A stretch of DNA of 64,000 nt, from NCBI RefSeq assembly GCF_003289625.1, contig NZ_QMBN01000002.1, forward strand, positions 987,797 to 1,051,796, written 5' to 3'. The notes under the pieces were generated by a model. That model did not search any database. It saw only the letters and a program-made list of their open reading frames with translations, and was not told the DNA's origin. Source of the DNA: Microbacterium sp. SMR1 (lineage in GTDB: Bacteria; Actinomycetota; Actinomycetes; Actinomycetales; Microbacteriaceae). Below are positions 22,548 through 31,233 of the stretch, in pieces (the stretch's first letter is position 1; every line of letters begins with the position of its first letter). Made by a program: the position numbers and the translations under genes.

Positions 22548-24275
22548 ATGCTCGGCAAGCTCCTGTTCCGCTATCTGCGCACCTATCGGTGGCTGCTCCT
22601 GGGCGTGCTGGTGTTCCAGTTCGGCTCGGCGATGGCCTCGCTCTATCTGCCTCGACTGAACGCGGACATCATCGACAACGGCGTCGCCCGAGGCGACACC
22701 GCCTACATCTGGTCGCGCGGGGCCATCATGCTGGTCATCGCGCTCGGGCAGATCGTCGCGTCGGTCATCGCGACGCTGTGCGCCGCCCGTGCCGCGATGG
22801 CCGCGGGACGCGACATCCGACGCGACGTCTTCGAGAAGGTCAGCGGCTTCTCCGAGCGCGAGGTGTCGCGCTTCGGCCCGGGCACGCTCATCACCCGCAA
22901 CACGAACGACGTGCAGCAGGTGCAGATGCTCGCGATGATGGGCGCCACGATGCTCGTCACAGCTCCGATGCTCGCGATCGGCGGCGTCATCATGGCGCTG
23001 CAGCAGGATGTCGGGCTCAGTTGGCTGATCGGGGTCGCTGTGCCGCTCCTGCTCGTGGTCGCCGGGCTCATCATCGGCCGCATGGTGCCGCTGTTCCGCC
23101 AGTTCCAGACCAGGCTCGACAACGTCAACCGCATCATGCGCGAGCAGCTGACCGGCGTCCGGGTCGTGCGGGCGTTCGTCCGCGAGCGCATCGAAGAGCA
23201 GCGATTCCGCGGTGCCAACACCGACATCATGATCGTCGGGCGCAAGGTCGGGTCGCTGTTCGTGCTGATGTTCCCGCTGGCGATGCTGGTGCTCAACGTC
23301 ACGGTCGTCGGCGTGATCTGGTTCGGCGGCATCCAGGTCGATCAGGGCAACGTGCAGATCGGCACGCTGTTCGCGTTCATGCAGTACGTCGGCCAGATCC
23401 TGATGGGCGTGCTCATGGCGACGTTCATGACGATCATGATCCCGCGCGCCGCGGTCTCCGCCGACCGGATCGGCGAGGTGCTCTCCTCTCAGGATGCGCT
23501 CGAGCGTCCCGCCTCGCCCGTGCGGGAGTTCCCCGAGCCGGGCGCCATCGTGTTCGACGACGTCGCGTTCACTTACCCGGGCGCCGAGACGCCGGTGCTG
23601 CAGGGCATCTCGTTCCGCGCGGATCCCGGCGAGACGGTCGCCGTCGTCGGTTCGACGGGGTCGGGCAAGACCACGCTCGTCTCGCTCATACCCCGGCTGT
23701 TCGACGTCACCGGGGGATCGGTGACGGTCGCCGGCGTCGACGTGCGCGAGGCCGACCTCGACCTGCTCTGGAGCGGCATCGGCTACGTCCCTCAGCGCGC
23801 GTTCCTGTTCACCGGCACGGTCGCGTCGAACCTCCGGTTCGGGCGGGAGGACGCGACCGACGACGAACTGTGGAAGGCACTCGAGATCGCGCAGGGGCGC
23901 GACTTCATCGCGGAGATGGAGGGAGGCCTCGAAGCGCGCATCGCGCAAGGCGGCACCAATGTCTCGGGAGGGCAACGCCAGCGGCTCGCCATCGCACGAG
24001 CGATCGTGCGGCGCCCCGACGTCCTGGTCTTCGACGACTCGTTCTCCGCGCTCGACCTCACCACGGACGCGCGACTGCGCGAAGCGCTGTGGCGCGAACT
24101 GCCGGAGGTTACGAAGATCGTCGTCGCACAGCGGATCTCCACGGTGACCGGTGCCGACCGCATCCTCGTGCTCGACGACGGCCGGATGGCGGGTCTCGGT
24201 ACGCACGAAGAACTCCTCGAGTCCAACGAGACGTATCGCGAGATCGTCGAATCGCAGCTGGGAGTGGACGCATGA
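22548..24275 (+). CDS. Heterodimeric ABC exporter, subunit with degenerate catalytic site
   Basis: The 575-residue half-transporter has six transmembrane helices followed by an ATPase domain: Walker A GSTGSGKTT and a canonical signature VSGGQRQ. The Walker B region reads VLVFDDSFSALD, with Asp instead of the catalytic Glu, and the switch His is Gln (VAQRIS). This is the pattern of the inactive-site subunit in pairs such as TM287/288. It starts behind AAGGAG, and its stop overlaps the partner gene (ATGA). The substrate is unknown; drugs, lipids or peptides are all possible. Confidence 0.93.
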   Translation: MLGKLLFRYLRTYRWLLLGVLVFQFGSAMASLYLPRLNADIIDNGVARGDTAYIWSRGAIMLVIALGQIVASVIATLCAARAAMAAGRDIRRDVFEKVSGFSEREVSRFGPGTLITRNTNDVQQVQMLAMMGATMLVTAPMLAIGGVIMALQQDVGLSWLIGVAVPLLLVVAGLIIGRMVPLFRQFQTRLDNVNRIMREQLTGVRVVRAFVRERIEEQRFRGANTDIMIVGRKVGSLFVLMFPLAMLVLNVTVVGVIWFGGIQVDQGNVQIGTLFAFMQYVGQILMGVLMATFMTIMIPRAAVSADRIGEVLSSQDALERPASPVREFPEPGAIVFDDVAFTYPGAETPVLQGISFRADPGETVAVVGSTGSGKTTLVSLIPRLFDVTGGSVTVAGVDVREADLDLLWSGIGYVPQRAFLFTGTVASNLRFGREDATDDELWKALEIAQGRDFIAEMEGGLEARIAQGGTNVSGGQRQRLAIARAIVRRPDVLVFDDSFSALDLTTDARLREALWRELPEVTKIVVAQRISTVTGADRILVLDDGRMAGLGTHEELLESNETYREIVESQLGVDA

Positions 24276-26329
24276 GCGCCGAGAACCTCACCGACGAGGA
24301 GCGCGCCGAGCTCGAGCTCGCGGAACAGGCTCGTCAGAACTCCGGCAGCTGGGACAGTGTCGCTCCCGGCAAGGCGGCGAAGTTCGGGCCGAGCTTCCTG
24401 CGGATGATCGGTCTGCTGCGCCCCTATGCCCTCGTGTTCGGTCTCATGACGGTTCTCGGTGCCGTCGGCGTGGTTCTCGCCGTCCTCGCCCCGCGCGTGC
24501 TCGGCGATGCCACCAACCTCATCTTCGAGGGCGTCGTCTCCGCGAACCTCGGCTCGCAATTCCCCCCGGGTACGAGCCAGGAGGACGTCGTCGCGGCGCT
24601 CAACGCCGCGGGGCAGACGGACGTCGCCAACATCGTCGGGGCGATGCAGAACTTCCAGGTGGGCGCGGGCGTCGACTTCGACCGGCTGAAGTGGGTGGTC
24701 GTCACCGTCCTCGCGATCTACGTCGGCTCCGCCGTGCTGACCTGGCTGCAGGGCTTCGTGATCAACATCATCATGGTGCGGACGATGTGGCGACTGCGCG
24801 AGTCGGTCGAGGCGAAGATCAACCGGCTGCCGCTGTCGTACTTCGACCGGGTCCAGCGCGGCGAGCTGATCTCGCGGGTCACGAACGACATCGACAACAT
24901 CACGCAGACGATGCAGCAGTCTCTCTCGACTGCGCTCACGAGCGTGCTGACGGTGGTCGGCGTGCTGTTCATGATGTTCTCGATCTCGTGGCAGCTGGCG
25001 CTCGTGGCGCTCGTCTCGCTGCCGCTCATGGCCGTGATCTTCGGTGTCATCGGGCCGCGGTCGCAGAAGGCCTTCGCGGTGCAGTGGCGCAAGGTCGGCC
25101 GCTTGAACGCTCGTGTCGAGGAGTCGTTCTCGGGGCACGCCCTCGTCCGCGTGTACGGTCGCGAGCGAGACGCCCGCGAGAAGTTCGAGGCCGAGAACGA
25201 CGAGCTCTTCGAAGCAGCCTTCAAGGCGCAGTTCCTCTCGGGCCTCATCATGCCGGGCATGACCTTCATCGGGAACCTCACGTACGTCGGCATCGCGGTC
25301 CTCGGCGGTCTGATGGTCGCCTCGGGCCAGCTGCGACTCGGCGACGTGCAGGCGTTCATCCAGTACTCGCAGCAGTTCACCCAGCCGCTGTCGGAGCTCG
25401 GCGGCATGGCCGCCGTCGTGCAGTCGGGCACGGCTTCCGCTGAGCGGGTGTTCGAGCTCCTCGACGAGGACGAGCAGGACCCCGACGCTCCCGATGTCGA
25501 GCCGGCGCGCGGAGGCCGCGGCGTGATCGAGTTCGAGCATGTCCGCTTCGCCTACTCTCCCGAGAAGCCCCTCATCACCGACCTGACCTTTCGCGTCGAG
25601 CCTGGCCAGACGGTCGCCATCGTCGGTCCGACCGGGGCCGGCAAGACCACGCTCGTCAATCTCCTCATGCGTTTCTACGAGCTCGACGGCGGCCGTATCC
25701 TCCTCGACGGTCAGGACATCTCCGAGCTGTCCCGAGACGACGTGCGCTCGCGCACCGGGATGGTGCTGCAAGACCCCTGGCTCTTCGCCGGCACGATCCG
25801 CGACAACATCCGCTACGGCCGCGAGAGCGCGACCGACGACGAGATCGTCGAGGCGGCGATCGCGACGCGTGTCGACCGCTTCGTGCATTCGCTGCCCGAC
25901 GGGTACGACACCGTCCTCGACGAGGATGCCGCGAACGTCTCGGCCGGCGAGAAGCAGCTCATCACGATCGCGCGCGCGTTCGTGGCGCAGCCCGCGGTGC
26001 TCATCCTCGACGAGGCGACGAGCTCCGTCGACACGCGAACCGAGCTGCTGCTGCAGCAGGCCATGTCGGCGCTGCGCGAGGGGCGGACCTCCTTCGTCAT
26101 CGCGCATCGGCTGTCGACGATTCGCGATGCCGACCTCATCCTCGTGATGGAGCACGGCGACATCGTCGAGAAGGGCTCGCACGACGAGCTGATCGCGGCT
26201 CGGGGCGCCTACTGGCGTCTGTACCAATCGCAGTTCGAGCAGGCGGCGACGGAGCAGCCGGATTCGGTCGCCGAGCTCGGCGGAGCCGAGGATGCCGCGG
26301 GCGGCCGGCCGGTCTCGGCCGATCGGTAG
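24272..26329 (+). CDS. Heterodimeric ABC exporter, catalytically competent subunit
   Basis: The 685-residue half-transporter starts at the ATG overlapping the partner's stop. It has a ~40-residue acidic N-terminus and an unusual ~60-residue insertion after the first helix (around VVSANLGSQFPPGTSQEDVV) that should face outside. The ATPase domain has Walker A GPTGAGKTT, Walker B VLILDEATSSVD with its Glu, and switch His in IAHRLST, but a modified signature (VSAGEKQ). This complements the defects of the first subunit, so the pair should share one active ATP site. Confidence 0.93.
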   Translation: MSAENLTDEERAELELAEQARQNSGSWDSVAPGKAAKFGPSFLRMIGLLRPYALVFGLMTVLGAVGVVLAVLAPRVLGDATNLIFEGVVSANLGSQFPPGTSQEDVVAALNAAGQTDVANIVGAMQNFQVGAGVDFDRLKWVVVTVLAIYVGSAVLTWLQGFVINIIMVRTMWRLRESVEAKINRLPLSYFDRVQRGELISRVTNDIDNITQTMQQSLSTALTSVLTVVGVLFMMFSISWQLALVALVSLPLMAVIFGVIGPRSQKAFAVQWRKVGRLNARVEESFSGHALVRVYGRERDAREKFEAENDELFEAAFKAQFLSGLIMPGMTFIGNLTYVGIAVLGGLMVASGQLRLGDVQAFIQYSQQFTQPLSELGGMAAVVQSGTASAERVFELLDEDEQDPDAPDVEPARGGRGVIEFEHVRFAYSPEKPLITDLTFRVEPGQTVAIVGPTGAGKTTLVNLLMRFYELDGGRILLDGQDISELSRDDVRSRTGMVLQDPWLFAGTIRDNIRYGRESATDDEIVEAAIATRVDRFVHSLPDGYDTVLDEDAANVSAGEKQLITIARAFVAQPAVLILDEATSSVDTRTELLLQQAMSALREGRTSFVIAHRLSTIRDADLILVMEHGDIVEKGSHDELIAARGAYWRLYQSQFEQAATEQPDSVAELGGAEDAAGGRPVSADR

Positions 26330-26372
26330 TCTGAACGAGGCGGATCTGCGCCCGACGCGAGAGAAGGCAGAG

Positions 26373-27218
26373 TTGAGCGGTTCGACGCCTCCGGGCTGGT
26401 ACGACGACGGGCACGGCGCACTGCGATGGTGGGACGGCTCGCGGTGGACCGAGCACACGCACGCCCCCGTCGAGCCCGAGCCGGAGGCCGAGTCTCAGCC
26501 CGAAGAACCGCCGGCCGTGACGGAGGCCTCCCTCGCCGAGAGCCAGCACGGGGTCGCGGCATCCGACACGGCGTCGCCGACCGACGCGCTGCCGCCGATC
26601 CCGCCGTCGCCGGGAGGGTTCGCGCCGGTGTATCCCGGCGCGCATCCGTCGATCGCGACAGCGGCCGTGACCGGCGCCGTCGGCGAAACCGACGCAGCGC
26701 CTGCCCGCCGTTCCCGGCTCTGGATCGTCTTCGTCGCGCTCGGCGTCGTCCTCGTCGGGCTCGTCGTCCTCGCCGCCGTGTTCATTCCGCGCTTCATCGT
26801 GGGGATCCTGGATCCGAGCAGCGATCGCCCCGGTGCGACTGCGGTCCAGGGGGCCGATCTGCGGGCGGCCGAAGACATCGTCGACGCGTACGACGACGCA
26901 TGGGACGAGATGGACTGCGCGGCCTACCAGGCCATCCTGACTCCCGAGTTCCTCGCGAGCGGCGGACTGTCCGACTGCGCGGACTTCGCCCAGGCGGCCC
27001 GCGAGTTCAACAACTCGGTCGAGGACTACGAGGTGAGCTTCATCTCGACGACCCGAGAAGGAGACACCATCTACGTCGAAACCGTCGAGACCTTCACGCA
27101 GACGGCGGACGCCGCCGGTGCTCCACTCGAGAACCCCGTTCCCGCGAGCTTCTCAGCGCTTTACACGCTCGTTCCGGGTGGCTCCGGCTGGCTCATCGAC
27201 GATTACGTCGAGCAGTGA
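26373..27218 (+). CDS. DUF2510 membrane-anchored protein
   Basis: The 281-residue protein probably starts at the TTG at 26373 behind GAGAAGG. It opens with a DUF2510 WW-like motif (PPGWYDDGHGALRWWDGSRW), followed by an acidic, proline-rich linker. One transmembrane helix follows (SRLWIVFVALGVVLVGLVVL), then an extracellular domain of ~130 residues with two Cys (MDCAAYQ, LSDCADF) resembling NTF2-like/DUF4878 folds. Function is unknown. It is coupled to the TauE/SafE gene by a TGATG overlap. Confidence 0.75.
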   Translation: MSGSTPPGWYDDGHGALRWWDGSRWTEHTHAPVEPEPEAESQPEEPPAVTEASLAESQHGVAASDTASPTDALPPIPPSPGGFAPVYPGAHPSIATAAVTGAVGETDAAPARRSRLWIVFVALGVVLVGLVVLAAVFIPRFIVGILDPSSDRPGATAVQGADLRAAEDIVDAYDDAWDEMDCAAYQAILTPEFLASGGLSDCADFAQAAREFNNSVEDYEVSFISTTREGDTIYVETVETFTQTADAAGAPLENPVPASFSALYTLVPGGSGWLIDDYVEQ

Positions 27219-28054
27219 TGGTCGAGCGTGGTGCGCGCCGGAGCGCGCGGTTCTATCTGGCGTGTGCCGGGGTCGGGCTCGCGGCCGGCCTGTTGTCGGG
27301 ACTGTTCGGCGTCGGCGGCGGAACGGTCATCGTCCCGCTCCTGGTGCTGCTGCTCGGATTCGATCAGCGGCTGGCTGCCGGAACCTCCCTCGCCGCGATC
27401 GTCCCCACGGCCTCGGTCGGCGTCATCTCCTACGCCCTCACCGGATCCGTCGCCTGGGTCCCGGCCATCATCCTCGCCGCGGGTGCCGTGATCGGCGCAC
27501 AGATCGGCAGCTGGCTGCTGGCCAAGATCCCGCAGAACGCGCTGCGGTGGGGCTTCGTCGGGTTCCTCGTCGTGGTCATCGTGATGCTCTTCATCGTGGT
27601 GCCCTCGCGTGACGCGGTACTCGAGCTGAACTGGGGCGTCGGTATCGGGCTCGCCGGGCTCGGGCTTTTCACGGGGATCATGGCCGGCCTGCTCGGTGTG
27701 GGCGGGGGCGTGATCGTCGTTCCGGCGCTGATGTTCCTCTTCGGCACGAGCGACCTCATCGCGAAGGGCACCTCGCTCCTGATGATGATCCCGACCGCGA
27801 TCTCGGGAACCGTCGGCAACGCTCGGCGACGCAACGTCGACCTCGTCGCGGCCCTCGTCGTCGGGCTCGCCGCGTGTACAACCACGGCGCTGGGGGCGTG
27901 GATCGCGACGCTGCTGAACCCGCTGACGGCCAACATCCTCTTCGCCGCGTTCCTCACCTTCATCGCGTCTCAGATGGCGATCCGCGCCGTGAAGGCGCAC
28001 CGGGCGGCACGCGCGACGAAGCGGGCCGCGCAGCCGTCGGGGGGCCACCGGTAG
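27218..28054 (+). CDS. TauE/SafE-family anion permease
   Basis: The 278-residue protein has eight transmembrane helices. The family's internal repeat is visible as GLLSGLFGVGGGTVIVPLL near the start and GIMAGLLGVGGGVIVVPAL in the second half. The family moves sulfite, sulfonates or similar organosulfur anions, usually outwards; the substrate is not predictable here. The ATG overlaps the stop of the DUF2510 gene. The next gene begins nine bases later with a GTG. Confidence 0.9.
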   Translation: MVERGARRSARFYLACAGVGLAAGLLSGLFGVGGGTVIVPLLVLLLGFDQRLAAGTSLAAIVPTASVGVISYALTGSVAWVPAIILAAGAVIGAQIGSWLLAKIPQNALRWGFVGFLVVVIVMLFIVVPSRDAVLELNWGVGIGLAGLGLFTGIMAGLLGVGGGVIVVPALMFLFGTSDLIAKGTSLLMMIPTAISGTVGNARRRNVDLVAALVVGLAACTTTALGAWIATLLNPLTANILFAAFLTFIASQMAIRAVKAHRAARATKRAAQPSGGHR

Positions 28055-28063
28055 AATCGGACG

Positions 28064-28513
28064 GTGTCCGTGAACCCCGATCTGGTCGACCGCGCCTTCG
28101 CGCCGACCGCCCCGTACCTCGTGGGTCGCGAAAAGGTGCGCGAGTTCGCCCGCGCCGTCTTCGCGACCGATCCGCAGCACACCGACCCCGAAGCGGCACG
28201 TGCGCTGGGTCACGCCGACGTGGTCGCTCCGCCGACTTTCGCCATGGTGATCCAGGACCTCACGCTGCAGCAGCTCCTGGGCGAGCCCGACTCGGGCATC
28301 GCCCTCGAGCGGACGGTGCACGCCGAGCAGCGGTTCCGCTACACGCGCCCGATCGTCGCGGGCGATGAGCTCACCGCGCAGCTCACCGTCACCGGCATCC
28401 GTGCCTTCGGCAAGGGGGCGATGGTGACGAGCGAGGCGGATATCCGCGACGTCGCCGGTGACCACGTCGTGACCGCCGTCTCCGTGCTGCTGGTCGGGGG
28501 AGAGGACGCATGA
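28064..28513 (+). CDS. MaoC-like hot-dog dehydratase, N-terminal subunit (HadA/UPF0336 type)
   Basis: The 149-residue hot-dog protein starts at a GTG. It has LVGREKVREFARAV and DVVAPPTFAMVIQ, which are characteristic of the UPF0336/FAS1-like half of the (3R)-hydroxyacyl-ACP dehydratases. It lacks the D-x4-H motif and would depend on the next gene for catalysis. The two are coupled by ATGA. In mycobacteria the HadAB pair acts in fatty-acid chain elongation; here that function is inferred. Confidence 0.88.
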   Translation: MSVNPDLVDRAFAPTAPYLVGREKVREFARAVFATDPQHTDPEAARALGHADVVAPPTFAMVIQDLTLQQLLGEPDSGIALERTVHAEQRFRYTRPIVAGDELTAQLTVTGIRAFGKGAMVTSEADIRDVAGDHVVTAVSVLLVGGEDA

Positions 28514-28917
28514 GCGATCTGACTGTCGGGTCCGTCGTCGCCGAACGCACCGTCGAGCTCACGCGCGAGTCGCTCGTACGGTATGCCGGGGCATCGGGCG
28601 ACTTCAATCCCATCCACTACCGCGACGACGTCGCGGCACGCGTCGGCCTGCCCGGTGTGCTCGCCCACGGAATGCTGACGATGGGGCTGGCCGTCGAGAC
28701 GATCGTGGAGTGGCTCGGCGACAGCGGCCGCATCGTCGAGTACGGCGTGCGTTTCACCCGCCCTGTCGTCGTCGATGCTGAGACCGGCGCGACTCTCACC
28801 GTCGTCGCGAAGGTGGGCGCCGTCGATGAGGGCGTCGCACGCATCGACCTGACCGTCAGCCACGACGGCACCGTCGTGCTCGGCAAGGCGCAAGTGCGCG
28901 TGCGCACCGCCGAGTGA
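28510..28917 (+). CDS. MaoC-family hydroxyacyl dehydratase, catalytic subunit (HadB-like)
   Basis: The 135-residue protein carries the hydratase motif in ASGDFNPIHYRDDVA and VLAHGMLTMG, with catalytic Asp and His. It should form a heterodimer with the upstream HadA-like protein and dehydrate 3-hydroxyacyl-ACP or -CoA. Its stop overlaps the murB start (GTGA), the arrangement often seen in actinobacteria where hadAB genes sit beside murB. Confidence 0.9.
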   Translation: MSDLTVGSVVAERTVELTRESLVRYAGASGDFNPIHYRDDVAARVGLPGVLAHGMLTMGLAVETIVEWLGDSGRIVEYGVRFTRPVVVDAETGATLTVVAKVGAVDEGVARIDLTVSHDGTVVLGKAQVRVRTAE

Positions 28918-30056
28918 CCGTGGCCGAGATCGAACCGCGACCCCTCGCGGAGCTCACCACGCTGCGCGCGGGCGCCGTGCCCGACCGCATGGTCGAGGTG
29001 CACACGGCCGACGAGCTCGTCGCCACGATGCGCGAGGTGTGGGCGGCCGGTGAGCCCTGGCTGGTCGTCGGAGGCGGGTCGAACCTGCTGGTGGGTGACG
29101 AGCCGTTCGACGGCACCGTCGTCGCCGTGCGCACGACCGGGATCGAGGAGCTGCCGTCGCCGCATCCCGGGCGCGCGCGTCTGAAGGTGCAGGCCGGACA
29201 CTCGTGGGACGACCTCGTCGAGTACGCCGTCGCGGCCGGTCTCGGCGGGATCGCCGCGATGTCGGGCATCCCGGGCACCGCGGGGGCAGCTCCCGTTCAG
29301 AACATCGGCGCCTACGGTCAGGAGGTCGTGCAGACCCTCGTCGAGGTCGAGCTGCTCGACGAGTCGACCGGCGAGGTCAGCGTCGTGCCGGCATCCGAGC
29401 TGGGCCTCGGCTTCCGCACCTCGGTGCTGAAGCATCACCACGGATCGGTCGCGGCGCGTTCCGCGGTCATCCTGTCGATCACGCTCGAGCTCGACCGCGT
29501 CGGGCACGGCGAGTTCGCGATCAGCGGGCCGCAGCTGCGCGGCGCCCTGGGGCTCGACCCGGAGGCGACGGTGTCGCTGCGCTGGGTGCGCGAGACCGTG
29601 CTGTCCGTACGGGCCAGCAAGGGGATGGTGCTCGACGACGCCGACCCCGACACGTGGAGCGCCGGGTCGTTCTTCCAGAACGCCGTGGTGACCGCCGCCT
29701 TCGCGCGGACGCTGCCCGACGCCTGCCCGCGCTGGCCGGTGGCACCCGACCCTGTGAGCGACCGGGTGATCCCGTTGAACGAGTACTACGGCGTCTCGCC
29801 GACGGGTGAGGTGGCTGAGCCGGACGTCAAGGTGAGCGCGGCCTGGCTCATCGAGCACGCCGGTATCGGCAAGGGTTTCTCGCTGCCCGGATCGCGAGCC
29901 GGCCTGTCGACCAAGCACGCCCTCGCGCTCACCAACCGCGGGGGAGCGACGGCCGAGGAGCTCGCCGCACTCGCGCGGTTCGTCCAGCAGCGCGTGCAGG
30001 CCGAGTTCGGCCTCATCCTGCAGCCCGAGCCCGTCCTCGTCGGCGTCGAGCTCTAA
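28914..30056 (+). CDS. murB: UDP-N-acetylmuramate dehydrogenase
   Basis: The 380-residue flavoenzyme has FAD-binding motifs VVGGGSNLLV and GIPGTAGAAPVQNIGAYGQE, the catalytic Ser in AGSFFQNAV, and the C-terminal EPVLVGVEL. It reduces UDP-GlcNAc-enolpyruvate to UDP-MurNAc in peptidoglycan synthesis. It starts at the GTG overlapping the dehydratase stop; a second GTG six bases on is also possible. An inverted-repeat element follows at 30068. Confidence 0.95.
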   Translation: MTVAEIEPRPLAELTTLRAGAVPDRMVEVHTADELVATMREVWAAGEPWLVVGGGSNLLVGDEPFDGTVVAVRTTGIEELPSPHPGRARLKVQAGHSWDDLVEYAVAAGLGGIAAMSGIPGTAGAAPVQNIGAYGQEVVQTLVEVELLDESTGEVSVVPASELGLGFRTSVLKHHHGSVAARSAVILSITLELDRVGHGEFAISGPQLRGALGLDPEATVSLRWVRETVLSVRASKGMVLDDADPDTWSAGSFFQNAVVTAAFARTLPDACPRWPVAPDPVSDRVIPLNEYYGVSPTGEVAEPDVKVSAAWLIEHAGIGKGFSLPGSRAGLSTKHALALTNRGGATAEELAALARFVQQRVQAEFGLILQPEPVLVGVEL

Positions 30057-30067
30057 CCCCGTCGCTA

Positions 30068-30133
30068 CCGTCGACTCGCCAGAGAAAGCGGATGGTCGGG
30101 TGCCGGCATCCGCAGTTCTTGGCGACTCGACGG
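30068..30133. repeat. Palindromic element, copy A
   Basis: This ~66-bp imperfect inverted repeat begins CCGTCGACTCGCCA and ends TGGCGACTCGACGG. Inner arms GCGGATG/CATCCGC flank a ~12-base variable centre. It lies between the convergent ends of murB and the DUF559 gene. As RNA it would form a long hairpin in either direction. Related copies lie at 31151, 36137 and 37265. Confidence 0.85.
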
Positions 30134-30155
30134 GGCGGGGACAGGGCGGGGCGCG

Positions 30156-31043
30156 TCACGGGGCGGACAGGAGACGGCGGATGCGGCGCACGAGCGCGCC
30201 GGGATCGTCGAAGTCCCGCGCGGTCACGACGGTGACGCGGTAGCCGAGCGACTCGAGTTCGGCACGTCGTGACTGGTCCCGGCTCCACTGCGACAGATGG
30301 CGGTGGTAGTCGCCGTCGTACTCGATGATGAGCCGGGCCTCGCGATACAGCAGGTCGACCCGGGCGACGAAGCGCCAGCCGTCGCGGACGACGACGTTCG
30401 TCTCGGGTCGGGGGAGCCCCGCCCGCACCAGCAGCACCCGCAGTTCGGACTCGCGCGGCGACTCCGCGCCGTCATCGAGCAGGGCCAGGGCCTCCGCGCG
30501 CCGGACCGCGCCCCGGCTGCGGCCCGCTCTCTCGTGAGCGAGGCCGAGCGCGTCGATCGTCGTGCGCGGCCCTCCGCGAGCGATGAGCGTGTCGCCCGCG
30601 GCCACGAGAGCGCCCAGCGACATCGACCCGGCGAGGTCGACCCACGTGCGTTCGACCGTCGTGAGGCGGATGCCGCCCACCTCGACGATGTCGTCCGGAC
30701 GAACGGCCAGCGCACGGCCGACCACTTCGGGACGTCTGATCCGGTTGGCCGGAAGAGCGACGGCGAGGTGCGGTCGCGTCGCTGCGGCGTCTCGGAGGGG
30801 GGCGGGCAGCGGCATCCGGTGCACCGCGGCGGCGGTGGGCCCGCAGAAGAAGGCATGCGGCGGCACCCGTTCGCGGATCAGCCTGAGCAGGTCGAGATCG
30901 CTCAGCGGCTCGCGGGCCCGCGCACCGTGAAGGGGCCGGGCGAGATCACGAGCCCGCAGGCGGCCGGCGGTGACGCCGAGATCGCGGGCCTTCTCGGTGA
31001 GGAAGCCCGCGGGGAGAACATCGGGAAGCGGAGCGCGTCGCAT
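30156..31043 (-). CDS. DUF559-domain protein (endonuclease-like fold) with AbiEi-like N-terminus
   Basis: The 295-residue protein starts at the ATG at 31043. The C-terminal ~110 residues form a DUF559 PD-(D/E)XK-like domain: ESELRVLLVRAG, RVDLLYREARLIIEYDGDYH and LGYRVTVVTARDF. The N-terminal part resembles the AbiEi/type IV antitoxin-like region common in actinobacterial DUF559 proteins. Nuclease activity is suggested only by fold, and these proteins are largely uncharacterised. It is flanked by palindromic elements A (30068-30133) and B (31151-31220). Confidence 0.82.
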   Translation of the reverse strand: MRRAPLPDVLPAGFLTEKARDLGVTAGRLRARDLARPLHGARAREPLSDLDLLRLIRERVPPHAFFCGPTAAAVHRMPLPAPLRDAAATRPHLAVALPANRIRRPEVVGRALAVRPDDIVEVGGIRLTTVERTWVDLAGSMSLGALVAAGDTLIARGGPRTTIDALGLAHERAGRSRGAVRRAEALALLDDGAESPRESELRVLLVRAGLPRPETNVVVRDGWRFVARVDLLYREARLIIEYDGDYHRHLSQWSRDQSRRAELESLGYRVTVVTARDFDDPGALVRRIRRLLSAP

Positions 31044-31150
31044 CGCGCCAGCATCCGCCTCCGAAGGCTCGCGCCGACCTTCCGCTGCCCGTCCCGGGCA
31101 CATCCCCGCCCCTTCAGCCCCCTGTGCAGGACCCTCGGCTCTACTCCCCT

Positions 31151-31220
31151 CCCCGTCGAGTCGCCGGAAACGGCGGATGCGGGCGTGCCCTGATCCGCGT
31201 TTCTTGGCGAGTCGACGGGG
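31151..31220. repeat. Palindromic element, copy B
   Basis: The outer arms CCCCGTCGAGTCGCC and GGCGAGTCGACGGGG pair almost perfectly (one C-G change). Inner arms GGCGGAT and ATCCGCG flank a diverged centre. It sits between two leftward genes: upstream of DUF559 and 13 bp beyond the aspartate aminotransferase stop, where it could act as that gene's terminator. Confidence 0.85.
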
Positions 31221-31233
31221 AAACGAGAGGGGG

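Noticed and set aside
22493..26329. A very long open frame (1278 residues) spanning both ABC exporter genes
   Set aside because: Only its second half (from 24272) has ABC domain sequence; the first half is out of frame with the real first subunit, which is encoded at 22548-24275.
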